A DNA stretch of 64,000 nucleotides from Pseudomonas duriflava (GTDB taxonomy: Bacteria > Pseudomonadota > Gammaproteobacteria > Pseudomonadales > Pseudomonadaceae), in contig NZ_VLKY01000001.1 in the NCBI RefSeq assembly GCF_007830155.1, positions 62,001 through 126,000 of the forward strand, written 5' to 3'. The notes beneath the pieces were generated by a model. The model was not told where the DNA came from, searched no databases, and was given only the letters and a program-made list of their open reading frames with translations. Made by a program: the position numbers and the translations under genes. Positions 39,080 through 47,657 of this stretch are shown piece by piece (the first letter of the stretch is position 1; every line of letters starts with the position of its first letter).

Positions 39080-40291
39080 TTACCAGAGCGCCAGTTGAGC
39101 AGGCTGCTCGCTCAACTGGTAACGTAGATGCTGAGAGTCTGCCAGGGCTAGCGCAGGTCGATAATCCTGCACGATGATAAACGGCTTGGCTTTTTCCAGG
39201 CTGCAGCGTAGACGGATCAAGTCCGCATAACGAATGCGGCGCTGTTGCCGAAGTGTAGCCAAGCGTTTTGCCGTCAATACGCCAATCCCTGGTACTCGGG
39301 CAATCAAGCTCGGCTCGGCACGGTTCAAATCTAGCGGAAAGATGTCCCGATTACTCAGAGCCCAGGCCAGTTTGGGGTCAATATCGAGCGGTAGATTACC
39401 GGACTCGGTTGGTAGCTCCGCAGCGTTAAAGCCATAGCCCCGCATGAGAAAGTCCGCCTGATAGAGTCGATGCTCACGCAGTAAAGGCGGAGGAGTCAAC
39501 GGAACGGAGCGAGGGCTGTCCGGGATAGGACTGAAGGCGGAATAGTACACGCGTTTGAGGCGGTAGGCACCATACAGGCGCTGGGCCGTATCCAGAATAA
39601 CGCGATCATTTGTAGCGTCGGCGCCAACAATCATTTGAGTACTTTGCCCAGCAGGTGCGAAGCGGGGAGATTTTCGTTCAGTTTCCGCTTCCTCAACTCC
39701 TAGGCGAATGGTACCCATGGCTTTCTTAATACTCTGGCCGTTCTTTTCAGGAGCCAAACGCAGCAATTCAGTTTCCGTTGGCAACTCGATGTTGACGGAC
39801 AGACGATCAGCATAAAGACCCGCTTGGGCAATCAGCTGCGGGTCAGCATCGGGAATAGTCTTTAAATGAATATAGCCGCGGAAATGATGTTCTTCACGCA
39901 GCAGACGGGCTACCTGAATCAATTGCTCCATCGTATGGTCGGAGGAGCGAATGATTCCAGAGCTTAAAAACAGGCCACTGATCATGTTTCGACGATAAAA
40001 GTCGAGCGTGAGCCGGACAACTTCTTCTGGTGTGAATCGCGCTCGCGGAACATTACTTGAGCGCCGGTTTACGCAGTATTGACAGTCGTAAAGACAAAAG
40101 TTGGTCAGCAGAATCTTGAGCAGCGAGACGCAACGGCCATCCGGTGTGAAGCTATGACAGATGCCCATGCCATCAGTCGAGCCCAACCCTTCCCGGCCTT
40201 TTGAGCTGCGCTTGGGCGCGCCGCTACTGGCACAGGAAACATCATATTTAGCCGCATCGGCCAGAATGATGAGCTTGTCAGTGAGTTCCAC
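39080..40291 (-). CDS. Radical-SAM protein, putative DNA modification/repair family
   Basis: 403 residues. The iron-sulfur motif is CLYDCQYC (Cys66, Cys70, Cys73) and is followed by a radical-SAM barrel (FLSSGIIRSSDHTMEQLI, LSVNIELPTE). The C-terminus has a helix-hairpin-helix DNA-binding element (RVPGIGVLTAKRLATLR). This is the family commonly annotated as putative DNA modification/repair radical SAM protein and found next to UdgX/DUF4130; it is distantly like spore photoproduct lyase. Its substrate is unknown. The start is GTG with ACGGAG 6 bases ahead, and that ribosome-binding site lies in one arm of the upstream palindrome containing a LexA box. Confidence 0.88.
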   Translation of the reverse strand: MELTDKLIILADAAKYDVSCASSGAPKRSSKGREGLGSTDGMGICHSFTPDGRCVSLLKILLTNFCLYDCQYCVNRRSSNVPRARFTPEEVVRLTLDFYRRNMISGLFLSSGIIRSSDHTMEQLIQVARLLREEHHFRGYIHLKTIPDADPQLIAQAGLYADRLSVNIELPTETELLRLAPEKNGQSIKKAMGTIRLGVEEAETERKSPRFAPAGQSTQMIVGADATNDRVILDTAQRLYGAYRLKRVYYSAFSPIPDSPRSVPLTPPPLLREHRLYQADFLMRGYGFNAAELPTESGNLPLDIDPKLAWALSNRDIFPLDLNRAEPSLIARVPGIGVLTAKRLATLRQQRRIRYADLIRLRCSLEKAKPFIIVQDYRPALALADSQHLRYQLSEQPAQLALW

Positions 40292-40297
40292 GCATTA

Positions 40298-40335
40298 CTC
40301 CGTAGATACTGTATATAAGAACAGTATCTACGGAG
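40298..40335 (-). promoter_or_regulatory. LexA box within a 15+15 bp palindrome upstream of the radical-SAM/UdgX operon
   Basis: CTCCGTAGATACTGT and ACAGTATCTACGGAG are perfect inverted arms with an 8-base spacer. The centre, TACTGTATATAAGAACAGTA (40307-40326), contains CTGT-N8-ACAG, the gammaproteobacterial LexA operator, and closely resembles the E. coli consensus. Candidate promoters on the minus strand are TATAGT at 40343-40348, or TTGTAT-17-GATACT with the box over the -10; I cannot decide between them. The arm nearest the gene includes the CGGAG ribosome-binding site. LexA control is a strong inference from sequence. Confidence 0.85.
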
Positions 40336-40389
40336 GCGAGCCACTATACAAATCTTTTAAAAACTATTCGTAGGTCAACAGCATGACCG

Positions 40390-41055
40390 TTACGATTTTC
40401 GTGAAGTGGCTGGACGGGTACGCGCTGTTTCACTACTAGCGATCGTTTGTGGAAGAACGCGTTTGGCTGAAGCAAAGCGCTTTTGCCAATAGGGTTTGCT
40501 CAAATGATCAATGCGGACGTTTTCACCACGACGAGGCGCATGGATAAAGCGATCATGGCCCAAATAAATAGCTACATGATCGATACCACGGCCATTGATC
40601 TTGAAGAAAACAAGATCGCCCGGCTTAAGGTTCTTACGCTCAACCTTGAGCCCTTTGACCCGAGCCAGTTCTCTTGAGGTGCGAGGTAGATCCAGATTCT
40701 TTACATCGCGATAGGCATAGTTAACCAGGCCGCTACAGTCAAAGCCTTTTTTAGGCGTAGTGCCACCCCAACGGTAGGGGGTACCAAGCACATTAATAGC
40801 ACGATTGACGACTTTCGTGCTTTCCTTAACTGCCGCATGCTGACGGTTAAAACGTGTTTGGCTCTTTACACCTTTCTGAGGGTGCGCAGGAACATACACA
40901 TGTTGCACCCGGTAAGAAGTAGACGCCACGGTGCGAGAAGATGATTTGGCATGAGCCGGAGCGGCAGTGCGAGCACTATCGGCTTCTTTAGCCTGGACAG
41001 CTGCAACAGGCAGCATCAAACAGGCGGAAAGCCAGGTAATGAGAAAGGAACGCAT
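40390..41055 (-). CDS. NlpC/P60 family peptidoglycan endopeptidase
   Basis: Exported cysteine peptidase expected to cut peptide stems of peptidoglycan. Signal peptide 1-22 (ending AAVQA), then a basic Ser/Ala/His-rich linker (about 30-78) and an NlpC/P60 domain with the catalytic residues Cys107 (FDCSGL), His159 (DHVAIYLG) and His171 (FIHAPR). 221 residues. It is a single gene in its own transcript, since the LexA palindrome lies downstream of it. It diverges from the TM2 gene across 208 bases in which I saw only AT-rich, TATAAA-like sequence. Confidence 0.92.
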   Translation of the reverse strand: MRSFLITWLSACLMLPVAAVQAKEADSARTAAPAHAKSSSRTVASTSYRVQHVYVPAHPQKGVKSQTRFNRQHAAVKESTKVVNRAINVLGTPYRWGGTTPKKGFDCSGLVNYAYRDVKNLDLPRTSRELARVKGLKVERKNLKPGDLVFFKINGRGIDHVAIYLGHDRFIHAPRRGENVRIDHLSKPYWQKRFASAKRVLPQTIASSETARTRPATSRKS

Positions 41056-41263
41056 TGTCGATTAACCTAATTGTTAAAAACGCGCAACTTTATATCAGAA
41101 CATTTGTGACTTTTCCGCTCCGCTGGTCGATACAAGCTTTAAAAAATCAGCAGTTCATGTCGCAAAACGTTTCGTTGGCAGTTGGAATCACTGGCAGAAT
41201 GTGGCTTGAAACTTAGAAAATCGCGCTTATTTGAAAGGCATACAAGCCTCTTAGGGAGTCACC

Positions 41264-41680
41264 ATGCGGTTCCAGAACGATACGCATAGCAAAATGCTGG
41301 GTTACTTGTTGTGGATTTTCGGGTTTTTAGGTGCCCATCGTTTCTATTATGGCAAGCCCATAACCGGCACAATTTGGTTTTTTACGCTGGGGTTACTAGG
41401 CATCGGTTGGATCATCGATCTTTTCCTTATTCCATCCATGGATCGTGAGGCCGATTTACGCTTTTCCGGAGGTCAGACTAATTACAGCATTGCCTGGATC
41501 CTATTAACCTTCTTGGGCATATTTGGGGCTCATCGCCTATACATGGGCAAGTGGATAACGGCATTGCTTTATCTTGTAACGGGCGGATTCTTTTTGCTGG
41601 GTGTTCTATACGACTTCTGGACGTTGAATGACCAGGTTTCGATGAAAAATCGTCAGCAGAGCAGCGGCCTTCTTCGCTAG
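41264..41680 (+). CDS. TM2 domain membrane protein
   Basis: 138 residues with two copies of the TM2 module: KMLGYLLWIFGFLGAHRFYYG with the following helix, and a second SIAWILLTFLGIFGAHRLYMG. Each copy ends in a hydrophobic helix with GxxWIxD- or LYDFWT-type residues. TM2 proteins are widespread small membrane proteins without a firm bacterial role. AGGGAG lies 8 bases before the ATG. It is monocistronic and ends at a strong terminator. Confidence 0.88.
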   Translation: MRFQNDTHSKMLGYLLWIFGFLGAHRFYYGKPITGTIWFFTLGLLGIGWIIDLFLIPSMDREADLRFSGGQTNYSIAWILLTFLGIFGAHRLYMGKWITALLYLVTGGFFLLGVLYDFWTLNDQVSMKNRQQSSGLLR

Positions 41681-41689
41681 GCTGTCTAG

Positions 41690-41716
41690 AAAATGCCCCT
41701 TATGAAGGGGCATTTT
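41690..41716. terminator. Bidirectional terminator between the TM2 gene and pyrC'
   Basis: 12-bp perfect stem AAAATGCCCCTT / AAGGGGCATTTT with a 3-base loop; A-rich and T-rich ends serve both directions (GTTTTA follows on the plus strand). It sits 9 bases after the TM2 stop and 3 bases from the pyrC' stop. Confidence 0.88.
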
Positions 41717-41719
41717 GTT

Positions 41720-42991
41720 TTAGCGTGAATAAGTCGGTTTTCCGCCTAGAAGTGTCCGTTGTACGCGGCCGGGCAAAGACTGACCTAGGAATGGATTATT
41801 GCGCCCTTTGGAATGCCACTGCTCACCGGCTATCGTAGGTTCCGTAGGTGAGAACAAGACCAGATCGGCTGCTTCACCGGTAGTCAATCGGCCAGCCTTG
41901 AGGTTGAGCGCTGCAGCCGGGCCGCATGTCAGTCGGGCCAGTAGCGTAGGCAAATCCAGCAGGCCATCCTCGACGAGAGTCAAGGCCAGCGGTAGCAACA
42001 GCTCGGCACTACTGATACCTGGGTCTGTAGCAGCGAAAGGTGCGAGCTTCGCATCGGCTTCATGAGGCTGATGGTGGCTGGCGATAGCTTGAATCACCCC
42101 AGTCTTAACTCCTTCACGCAGCGCTTCTCGATCCTTTTGTGTCCTTAGTGGGGGCATTACATGGTAGAAGCTTGAGAAGCCTTGTAGTCGTTCATCGGTC
42201 AGCAGAAGCTGATACAGAGCGACGTCTGCCGTCACAGGAAGGCCTCGCGCCTGGGCATTTGCAATCATTTCGACCCCCCGTGCGCTTGTCAATTGACTAA
42301 AGTGCGCACGAACACCGCTTTGCTCGACAAGCAATAGATTTCGCGCTAAAGCAATAGTCTCGGCCGTCTCAGGAATGCCGGTTAATCCTAAAAAGCTGGC
42401 GGTTGGCCCCTCATGGGCAAGTCCGCCTTCGGCCAGGTCGGCATCCTGGGACGTGAAAACTACTGTCAGATCAAATGTGGCAGCGTACTCGAGAGCTCGA
42501 CGCAAAACTCGGGTATTGGCCAGCGGTTCCAGGCCGTTAGTAAAAGCTACGCAGCCAGCTTCACGTAAAGCTACTAGTTCCGCAAGCTGCTCGCCTGCTA
42601 GGCCTTTGGTCAGCGCACCGATGGGAAACACGCGGGCGTAGCCTGCCGCCTGAGTGCGGTCAAGAATCAACTCCGCGACGGCTGTTGTATCCAGGACAGG
42701 CTTGGTAGACGGAGGGCAGCACAGGCTGGTTGTTCCTCCTGCCGCTGCAGCCAGGGTTTCGCTTTCAATAGTACCCTTGCGGGTATAACCCGGCTCGCAT
42801 AGCGAAACGTTCAAATCTACCAAGCCGGGCGCAACGATCCAGCCCGTTGCATCGATAACCTGCTCCGCTTCGAAAGCAACGGGCGCCTCGCCTATTGCTT
42901 TTATCGACCCATCTGCAATATGAACGGCGCAGATTTCATCAAATGATGTAGCAGGATCAATTACTCGGGCGTTTAGAATACTAAGGGTCAT
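41720..42991 (-). CDS. pyrC': Dihydroorotase-like protein PyrC' (probably catalytically inactive)
   Basis: Dihydroorotase homologue, 423 residues, linked to aspartate transcarbamoylase. The metal-binding HxH of active enzymes is replaced by Asn61-Val-Ser63 in GLVDLNVSLCEPGYTRKG, and a later metal/catalytic motif normally reading like ATDHAPH is ASHHQPH. This is the pattern of the non-catalytic PyrC' of pseudomonads, which is needed structurally to assemble the dodecameric PyrB-PyrC' complex. A true dihydroorotase must be encoded elsewhere. It abuts pyrB with no gap, so the two are co-translated. Confidence 0.93.
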   Translation of the reverse strand: MTLSILNARVIDPATSFDEICAVHIADGSIKAIGEAPVAFEAEQVIDATGWIVAPGLVDLNVSLCEPGYTRKGTIESETLAAAAGGTTSLCCPPSTKPVLDTTAVAELILDRTQAAGYARVFPIGALTKGLAGEQLAELVALREAGCVAFTNGLEPLANTRVLRRALEYAATFDLTVVFTSQDADLAEGGLAHEGPTASFLGLTGIPETAETIALARNLLLVEQSGVRAHFSQLTSARGVEMIANAQARGLPVTADVALYQLLLTDERLQGFSSFYHVMPPLRTQKDREALREGVKTGVIQAIASHHQPHEADAKLAPFAATDPGISSAELLLPLALTLVEDGLLDLPTLLARLTCGPAAALNLKAGRLTTGEAADLVLFSPTEPTIAGEQWHSKGRNNPFLGQSLPGRVQRTLLGGKPTYSR

Positions 42992-43990
42992 TTACGCGCT
43001 CTCTTGTTCGAACTGACGCTGGGCGGTTTGTCCGCTCATGGCCATGGACAGCACTGCCATGCGAACGGCAATGCCATAGGTGACCTGGTTGAGAATGACG
43101 GACTGGCTACCATCAGCAACTGCTGATTCGATTTCAACGCCCCGGTTGATCGGGCCGGGGTGCATAACAATGGCATCAGGTTTGGCCAGCGCAAGGCGCT
43201 GCGTCGTCAGGCCGAACAGTTTGTAATACTCGCCTTCGCTCGGCAGGAGCCCGCCCTGCATGCGCTCACGTTGAAGGCGTAGCATGATCACAACATCAAC
43301 ATCCTTAAGGCCTTCTTCCATTCGAGTAAACGTACGCACGCCGTACAGTTCTTCAAGCCCTACAGGGATTAAGGTACGCGGCGCGACGACACGGACATCC
43401 GGGCAGCCCAATGTCCGTAGCGCCAACATATTTGAGCGGGCTACGCGAGAGTGGAGGATGTCGCCTACGATAGCTACCGACAGGTTTTCAAAGCTGCCTT
43501 TGTGACGTCGGATAGTAAGCATGTCGAGCATACCCTGGGTAGGGTGTGCATGACGTCCGTCCCCTCCGTTAATTATGGCTACTTGGGGGCAAACGTGTTC
43601 GGCAATGAAGTGTGCTGCCCCTGAGTCGGCATGACGAACCACAAACATGTCGGCTGCCATAGCCTCAAGGTTGCGTAAGGTATCAAACAGGGTTTCGCCC
43701 TTACTTGTAGACGATGTCGAAACGTTTAACGTAATAACATCGGCAGAGAGGCGTTTGGCTGCTAACTCGAAGGTTGTCCGGGTGCGAGTCGAGTTTTCGA
43801 AAAAGACATTGCATACCGTCTTGCCACGTAGCAAGGGGACTTTTTTAACCGCACGAGCTCCTACTTCAAGAAAGGAGTCGGCAGTGTCCAGCAATTCGGT
43901 TAAAAGCTCGCGCGGCAGGTCATCCAGCGAAAGAAAATGGCGCAACTGTCCCTGGGCGTTGAGTTGCAAAGAACGCGTAGCGTCGGTCAT
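42992..43990 (-). CDS. pyrB: Aspartate carbamoyltransferase PyrB
   Basis: Joins carbamoyl phosphate and aspartate in the first dedicated pyrimidine step. The carbamoyl-phosphate loop [12 protein letters not shown], the [16 protein letters not shown] aspartate-domain motif and [12 protein letters not shown] are intact. 332 residues, including the roughly 30-residue N-terminal extension typical of the Pseudomonas enzyme, where effector nucleotides bind. It is part of pyrR-pyrB-pyrC'. Confidence 0.97.
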   Translation of the reverse strand: MTDATRSLQLNAQGQLRHFLSLDDLPRELLTELLDTADSFLEVGARAVKKVPLLRGKTVCNVFFENSTRTRTTFELAAKRLSADVITLNVSTSSTSKGETLFDTLRNLEAMAADMFVVRHADSGAAHFIAEHVCPQVAIINGGDGRHAHPTQGMLDMLTIRRHKGSFENLSVAIVGDILHSRVARSNMLALRTLGCPDVRVVAPRTLIPVGLEELYGVRTFTRMEEGLKDVDVVIMLRLQRERMQGGLLPSEGEYYKLFGLTTQRLALAKPDAIVMHPGPINRGVEIESAVADGSQSVILNQVTYGIAVRMAVLSMAMSGQTAQRQFEQESA

Positions 43991-44009
43991 GGGCGGCAGG
44001 CCTTGAGTA

Positions 44010-44522
44010 TTAGGATGCAGAAGAAAAGTCTTTTCGTTCGAATGCCAGCGGGGCAGGGCCTAAAAGTTTGACACGCTCCGTAGGTGCTAATGACAAAATC
44101 TGCCCTACGATGTCAGGGCGGATCGGCAGTTCTCGTGCTTCAAGATCAAGCAGGCAGGCCAGAGTAACGCTCGCCGGGCGCCCATAGTCGAAGAGTTCAT
44201 TGAGAGCGGCGCGTATGGTGCGGCCGGTCATCAGAACATCGTCTACCAGTACCAAATGCTGTCCTTCGATTTCGAAAGGAAGAGCAGAGGGTTGCACCTG
44301 AGGATGCAAGCCTTTTTGCGTGAAATCGTCACGGTAAAACGACACGTCCAGCGTTCCTAGAGGAAGGTCACGCTTGAGCTCCTGTAACAATGCCTGCGCA
44401 ACCCAGATACCGCCGGTACGGATACCCACGAAGCGGGGTTCAGCAATGCCTTTATGTTCAAGGTAGGCAGCCAGGTCGCTGGCCATGCGAGGAATCAATT
44501 CATCAGGATTAGGCAGGTTCAT
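44010..44522 (-). CDS. pyrR: PyrR bifunctional regulator / uracil phosphoribosyltransferase
   Basis: 170 residues of the type I phosphoribosyltransferase fold. The PRPP-binding motif is [16 protein letters not shown], and [13 protein letters not shown] supplies the PPi loop. In Bacillus PyrR attenuates pyr mRNA; in pseudomonads it is proposed to regulate the pyr genes at DNA or RNA level. I do not see an anti-terminator/terminator pair in the 19-base gap to pyrB. It overlaps ruvX by four bases. Confidence 0.95.
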   Translation of the reverse strand: MNLPNPDELIPRMASDLAAYLEHKGIAEPRFVGIRTGGIWVAQALLQELKRDLPLGTLDVSFYRDDFTQKGLHPQVQPSALPFEIEGQHLVLVDDVLMTGRTIRAALNELFDYGRPASVTLACLLDLEARELPIRPDIVGQILSLAPTERVKLLGPAPLAFERKDFSSAS

Positions 44523-44980
44523 GAGATTTCCTTAGGTGGCTGAGGCGCAGTGGTATCGGCTTGGGCAGCTAGCCACCCCTCGAGTAACAGCGCAGCAGCC
44601 AGGGCATCGACAGGGTGATCCCGGTAGCCGTCGCGTTGACCTTGAGTCAAACGTTCACCTTTAGCGGCAAATGTTGTTAAACGCTCGTCATGGGTATGCA
44701 CTGGTAGGTTGAAACGACCATTAAGTCGACGAGCGAATTTTTCAGCACGCGTACTCATCTCGCTAGGGGTTCCGTCCATGTTCAGGGGGAGGCCGACTAC
44801 TAATGCATCCGGTTGCCATTCCTTGATCAGGTTTTCAACGCGGCCCCAATCGGGCACACCATTTTGTGCTTTTAAAACACAGAGTTCACGGGCTTGGCCC
44901 GTAATGGGTTGACCTACCGCAACACCAATCTGGCGAGTACCGTAGTCAAAGCCGAGCAGCAATTTCAGAGGCTTGTCCAT
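44519..44980 (-). CDS. ruvX: Holliday junction resolvase-like RuvX (YqgF)
   Basis: RNase H-fold nuclease, essential in E. coli and implicated in 16S rRNA 5' maturation rather than recombination. The active-site residues are in [16 protein letters not shown] (first Asp), [10 protein letters not shown] (Glu/Asn region) and [10 protein letters not shown] plus [13 protein letters not shown] at the C-terminus. 153 residues. It is directly abutted by yqgE upstream and coupled to pyrR downstream. Confidence 0.95.
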   Translation of the reverse strand: MDKPLKLLLGFDYGTRQIGVAVGQPITGQARELCVLKAQNGVPDWGRVENLIKEWQPDALVVGLPLNMDGTPSEMSTRAEKFARRLNGRFNLPVHTHDERLTTFAAKGERLTQGQRDGYRDHPVDALAAALLLEGWLAAQADTTAPQPPKEIS

Positions 44981-45550
44981 TTAGGCATGGCCCGATTGGT
45001 TAGTTAAAAGGGAAAGGTTTACGCCAAGCTGAGACGCTGCTGCTTTTAGGCGCTGTTCACTAGAGACATCAAACAGTAGGGCGGGGTCAGCCTCGCAGGT
45101 CAGCCAAGCGTTTTCAGCCAATTCGGTTTCGATTTGGCCGGAGCCCCAGCCAGCATAACCTAAGGCGATCAAATGCCGTTCCGGGCCATGGCCATCGGCA
45201 ATTGAAAACAGGATGTCTTGGGAAGTAGTCAACGAGACTTCACCCAATTCCAAGGTAGCTTGAAATTGGGAGCCAGTAGGGTGCAGGACGAAGCCGCGCT
45301 CTGTCTGTACCGGGCCTCCTGCGTAGATAGCTACATTATGGCACCCTAGAGGAGTCGGCTCGTCAGGTCGCAGTTGCTCTAGTACGTCTTCGAGATTAAG
45401 ACCGCTGGGACGATTGACAATCAGCCCCATGGCACCCTCTTCGCTATGCTCAATCAAGTAGATGAGTGTTTGTGCAAAGTTAGAGTCGGCCATGTGAGGC
45501 ATGGCGATTAGGAAATGATTTTTAAGGTAGTGCTGAGTGCTCGCTTTCAT
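44981..45550 (-). CDS. yqgE: YqgE/AlgH family protein (DUF179)
   Basis: 189 residues. Signatures: LKNHFLIAMPHMAD, GAMGLIVNRPSGLNLEDVLEQL, IYAGGPVQTERGFVLH and ALGYAGWGSGQIETE. In P. aeruginosa the name AlgH reflects a reported effect on alginate, but the biochemical function is unknown. The conserved yqgE-ruvX pair suggests a link to RNA or ribosome maturation. I start at MKASTQHYLKNHF, 7 codons inside the frame; the longer frame runs into the upstream palindrome. Confidence 0.94.
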   Translation of the reverse strand: MKASTQHYLKNHFLIAMPHMADSNFAQTLIYLIEHSEEGAMGLIVNRPSGLNLEDVLEQLRPDEPTPLGCHNVAIYAGGPVQTERGFVLHPTGSQFQATLELGEVSLTTSQDILFSIADGHGPERHLIALGYAGWGSGQIETELAENAWLTCEADPALLFDVSSEQRLKAAASQLGVNLSLLTNQSGHA

Positions 45551-45564
45551 ACCAGTAGTTTCTA

Positions 45565-45594
45565 GCTTCACGCTTGAAGCTTCAAGCGTGAAGC
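45565..45594. repeat. Perfect 30-bp palindrome between tonB3 and yqgE
   Basis: GCTTCACGCTTGAAG followed by its exact reverse complement. As RNA it would fold as a 13-bp stem with an AGCT loop. No T-tract follows on either side. It resembles the dispersed palindromic elements of pseudomonads, but only one copy is visible in this window. Confidence 0.6.
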
Positions 45595-45601
45595 ACCTTG
45601 A

Positions 45602-46495
45602 TCACTGACTGGCCAGACGATCGCCCCGCTCGAAGCGCCAGGTCCGGATGATTTCGAGCCGGTCGATATCACTCAGATCACCACTGAAGGGCGCAAAAGG
45701 TGCGGCGAGTCGGACGATGCGCAGCGCTGCTTGATCAAGCACGGTCTGACCGGAAGACTCGAGGATCTGCACTTCATAAAGCGAACCGTCCCGGTTGATG
45801 GATACCAGCAGACGCAAACTGCCATACAGGCGCTGGCGGCGAGCCTGCTCAGGATAGTTGAGATTGCCGACGCGCTCGATTTTCTTGCGCCAGTCTTCCT
45901 TATACCATGCGCCCTTATCTTTCATGGTCGAAGCGGCATTGATGCGATAAATCTTTGGTCGCTTGGCATATTGCTGCCGCTCTTGATCCAGTTGCGCCTC
46001 CAGGCTGGCGATTTCGCTAGATAATTGACTGCTATCGAAATGGGGTGTTTCCCGTGCAATGGCTTCGGGTTCTGGTGTTTCTCGGCTGACTGAAGCCTTT
46101 TCCTCACGAGAGGCTCGGGTCGTTACAGCAGCCTTAGGAGTTTTAGGCTGTGTCGTCTGGCGAGGCGAAGTTGGTTTGGTAGCCGGCTTGATCTCGTTGT
46201 CCTTGAACGGAACGTCTTCGGTCGTGCTCGGCGCGACGGCTTTATCGAGCGTACCGCTACCTTGCTGGTTTTCCTGGGCCAGGAAGTCCGCCTTTTCCGG
46301 CGCTTTATCACTATTGAATGTGGCCAGGGTTACTTCCAATGATTTACTAACCTGGCTGGGTTCGGGCATAGAAAACCCTAATCCTACTATCAGTACGATA
46401 TGCAGGAGTGCCGCAATGAACAGCGTGAAGCCCAATCGGTCTGCCGGGCGGACGACGGAAGGGGAGGGCGGCATATATTTGGTGGCGGCATTCAT
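45602..46495 (-). CDS. tonB3: Energy transducer TonB3
   Basis: Couples the proton-motive force via ExbBD to outer-membrane receptors; in P. aeruginosa the TonB3 encoded beside gshB is needed for twitching. One N-terminal anchor helix (LGFTLFIAALLHIVLIVGLG), then a Pro/Lys/Thr-rich periplasmic stretch (about 55-150), a coiled-coil-like segment (LSSEIASLEAQLDQERQQY) and a C-terminal TonB domain (LNYPEQARRQRLYGSLRLLV, ILESSGQTVLDQAALRIV). 297 residues. The start is uncertain: neither the first ATG nor the next, seven codons later, has a good ribosome-binding site. No exbB/exbD is adjacent. Confidence 0.88.
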   Translation of the reverse strand: MNAATKYMPPSPSVVRPADRLGFTLFIAALLHIVLIVGLGFSMPEPSQVSKSLEVTLATFNSDKAPEKADFLAQENQQGSGTLDKAVAPSTTEDVPFKDNEIKPATKPTSPRQTTQPKTPKAAVTTRASREEKASVSRETPEPEAIARETPHFDSSQLSSEIASLEAQLDQERQQYAKRPKIYRINAASTMKDKGAWYKEDWRKKIERVGNLNYPEQARRQRLYGSLRLLVSINRDGSLYEVQILESSGQTVLDQAALRIVRLAAPFAPFSGDLSDIDRLEIIRTWRFERGDRLASQ

Positions 46496-46604
46496 GATAG
46501 ATGACTAGGTAGCTTTACCATGTGAATCCACGACCTGCATTGAAACTCAACGCAGGCCGACTCCGGATAAAGGAGGGAAGTCTGAAGAGACTGCGAGCAA
46601 AAGT

Positions 46605-47567
46605 CTATTGCGCACGTCTCACTGACACGCTCTTTTCAAGGACATCCATCAGGCGATCAGCGATATTTGTGCCGTAGGCATTATCTATTTCGCGGATACA
46701 GGTCGGGCTCGTGACATTAATTTCGGTAAGGTGTTCGCCAATCACATCGAGCCCTACGAATATAAGCCCACGTTTACGTAGCTCTGGCCCGACTGCTGCA
46801 GCAATTTCTCGGTCGCGTGAGGATAATGGCTGAGCCACACCCCGACCGCCCGCTGCCAGATTGCCGCGGGTCTCGCCTTGCGCTGGAATACGGGCAAGGC
46901 AGTACTCTACCGGCTCGCCATCTATCATCAGGATCCGCTTGTCACCATCTTTGATACCCGGTAGATAACGTTGAGCGATGATCTGGCGTTTACCATGATC
47001 GGTCAACGTTTCTAGAATGACAGATAAGTTTGGATCACCCTCACGATGACGGAACACCGAGGTGCCTCCCATACCATCAAGCGGTTTGAGAATAATATCG
47101 CCATGGGTCTTGGAGAACTCTCGAATCAAATCGGCTCGGCGGCTTACAAGAGTAGGGGGTGCCAATTCTGGGAACAAAGTGGCAAAAAATTTCTCGTTGC
47201 AGTCTCGTAAGCTTTCAGGTTTGTTAACGATAAGGCAGCCTTCACGCTCTGCCTGCTCTAACATATAGGTAGCATAAATGTATTCATTGTCGAACGGCGG
47301 ATCCTTGCGCATCAGAATGATATCAAGGTCGCCAAGCGGTAAATCCTGCTGTTCGCCCAGGTCAAACCAGTGCTCTGGATCCTGGTGAACTGTCAGTGAT
47401 CGGCAACGAGTTCGCGCTTTGCCGTCAAGCTGGTACAGGTCCTGCATCTCTATGTAATGCAGCGCCCAGCCGCGGGCTTGGGCTGCCCACAGCATGGCCA
47501 GTGAACTGTCCTTCTTATAGGAAATGTGGGCAATGGGATCCATGATTATCCCGATGCGTAAGCTCAT
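46605..47567 (-). CDS. gshB: Glutathione synthetase GshB
   Basis: ATP-grasp enzyme that adds glycine to gamma-glutamylcysteine. Conserved: IGIIMDPIAHISYKKDSSLAML, RKDPPFDNEYIYATYMLE, ILKPLDGMGGTSVFRHREGD, LARIPAQGETRGNLAAGGRG and EINVTSPTCIREID. I start at MSLRIGIIMDP, 26 codons into the frame; this gives 320 residues. It diverges from pilG, as in P. aeruginosa, and a terminator-like hairpin lies in its upstream leader. Confidence 0.97.
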   Translation of the reverse strand: MSLRIGIIMDPIAHISYKKDSSLAMLWAAQARGWALHYIEMQDLYQLDGKARTRCRSLTVHQDPEHWFDLGEQQDLPLGDLDIILMRKDPPFDNEYIYATYMLEQAEREGCLIVNKPESLRDCNEKFFATLFPELAPPTLVSRRADLIREFSKTHGDIILKPLDGMGGTSVFRHREGDPNLSVILETLTDHGKRQIIAQRYLPGIKDGDKRILMIDGEPVEYCLARIPAQGETRGNLAAGGRGVAQPLSSRDREIAAAVGPELRKRGLIFVGLDVIGEHLTEINVTSPTCIREIDNAYGTNIADRLMDVLEKSVSVRRAQ

Positions 47568-47657
47568 TGATCGATTCTCCAAAGCAACGGTTTGACGGCC
47601 AGATGCAGCCGAGGCTGATGAACGCTCAGAGTGGCGATAGCGCACCTAGTTATCAAG

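Noticed and set aside
41720-42991. Calling pyrC' a pseudogene because the metal ligands are missing
   Set aside because: The frame is intact, abuts pyrB and matches the known non-catalytic but structurally required PyrC' of pseudomonads.
45565-45594. Calling the 30-bp palindrome the tonB3 terminator
   Set aside because: No T-tract follows the stem in the direction of tonB3 transcription, so I list it only as a palindromic element.
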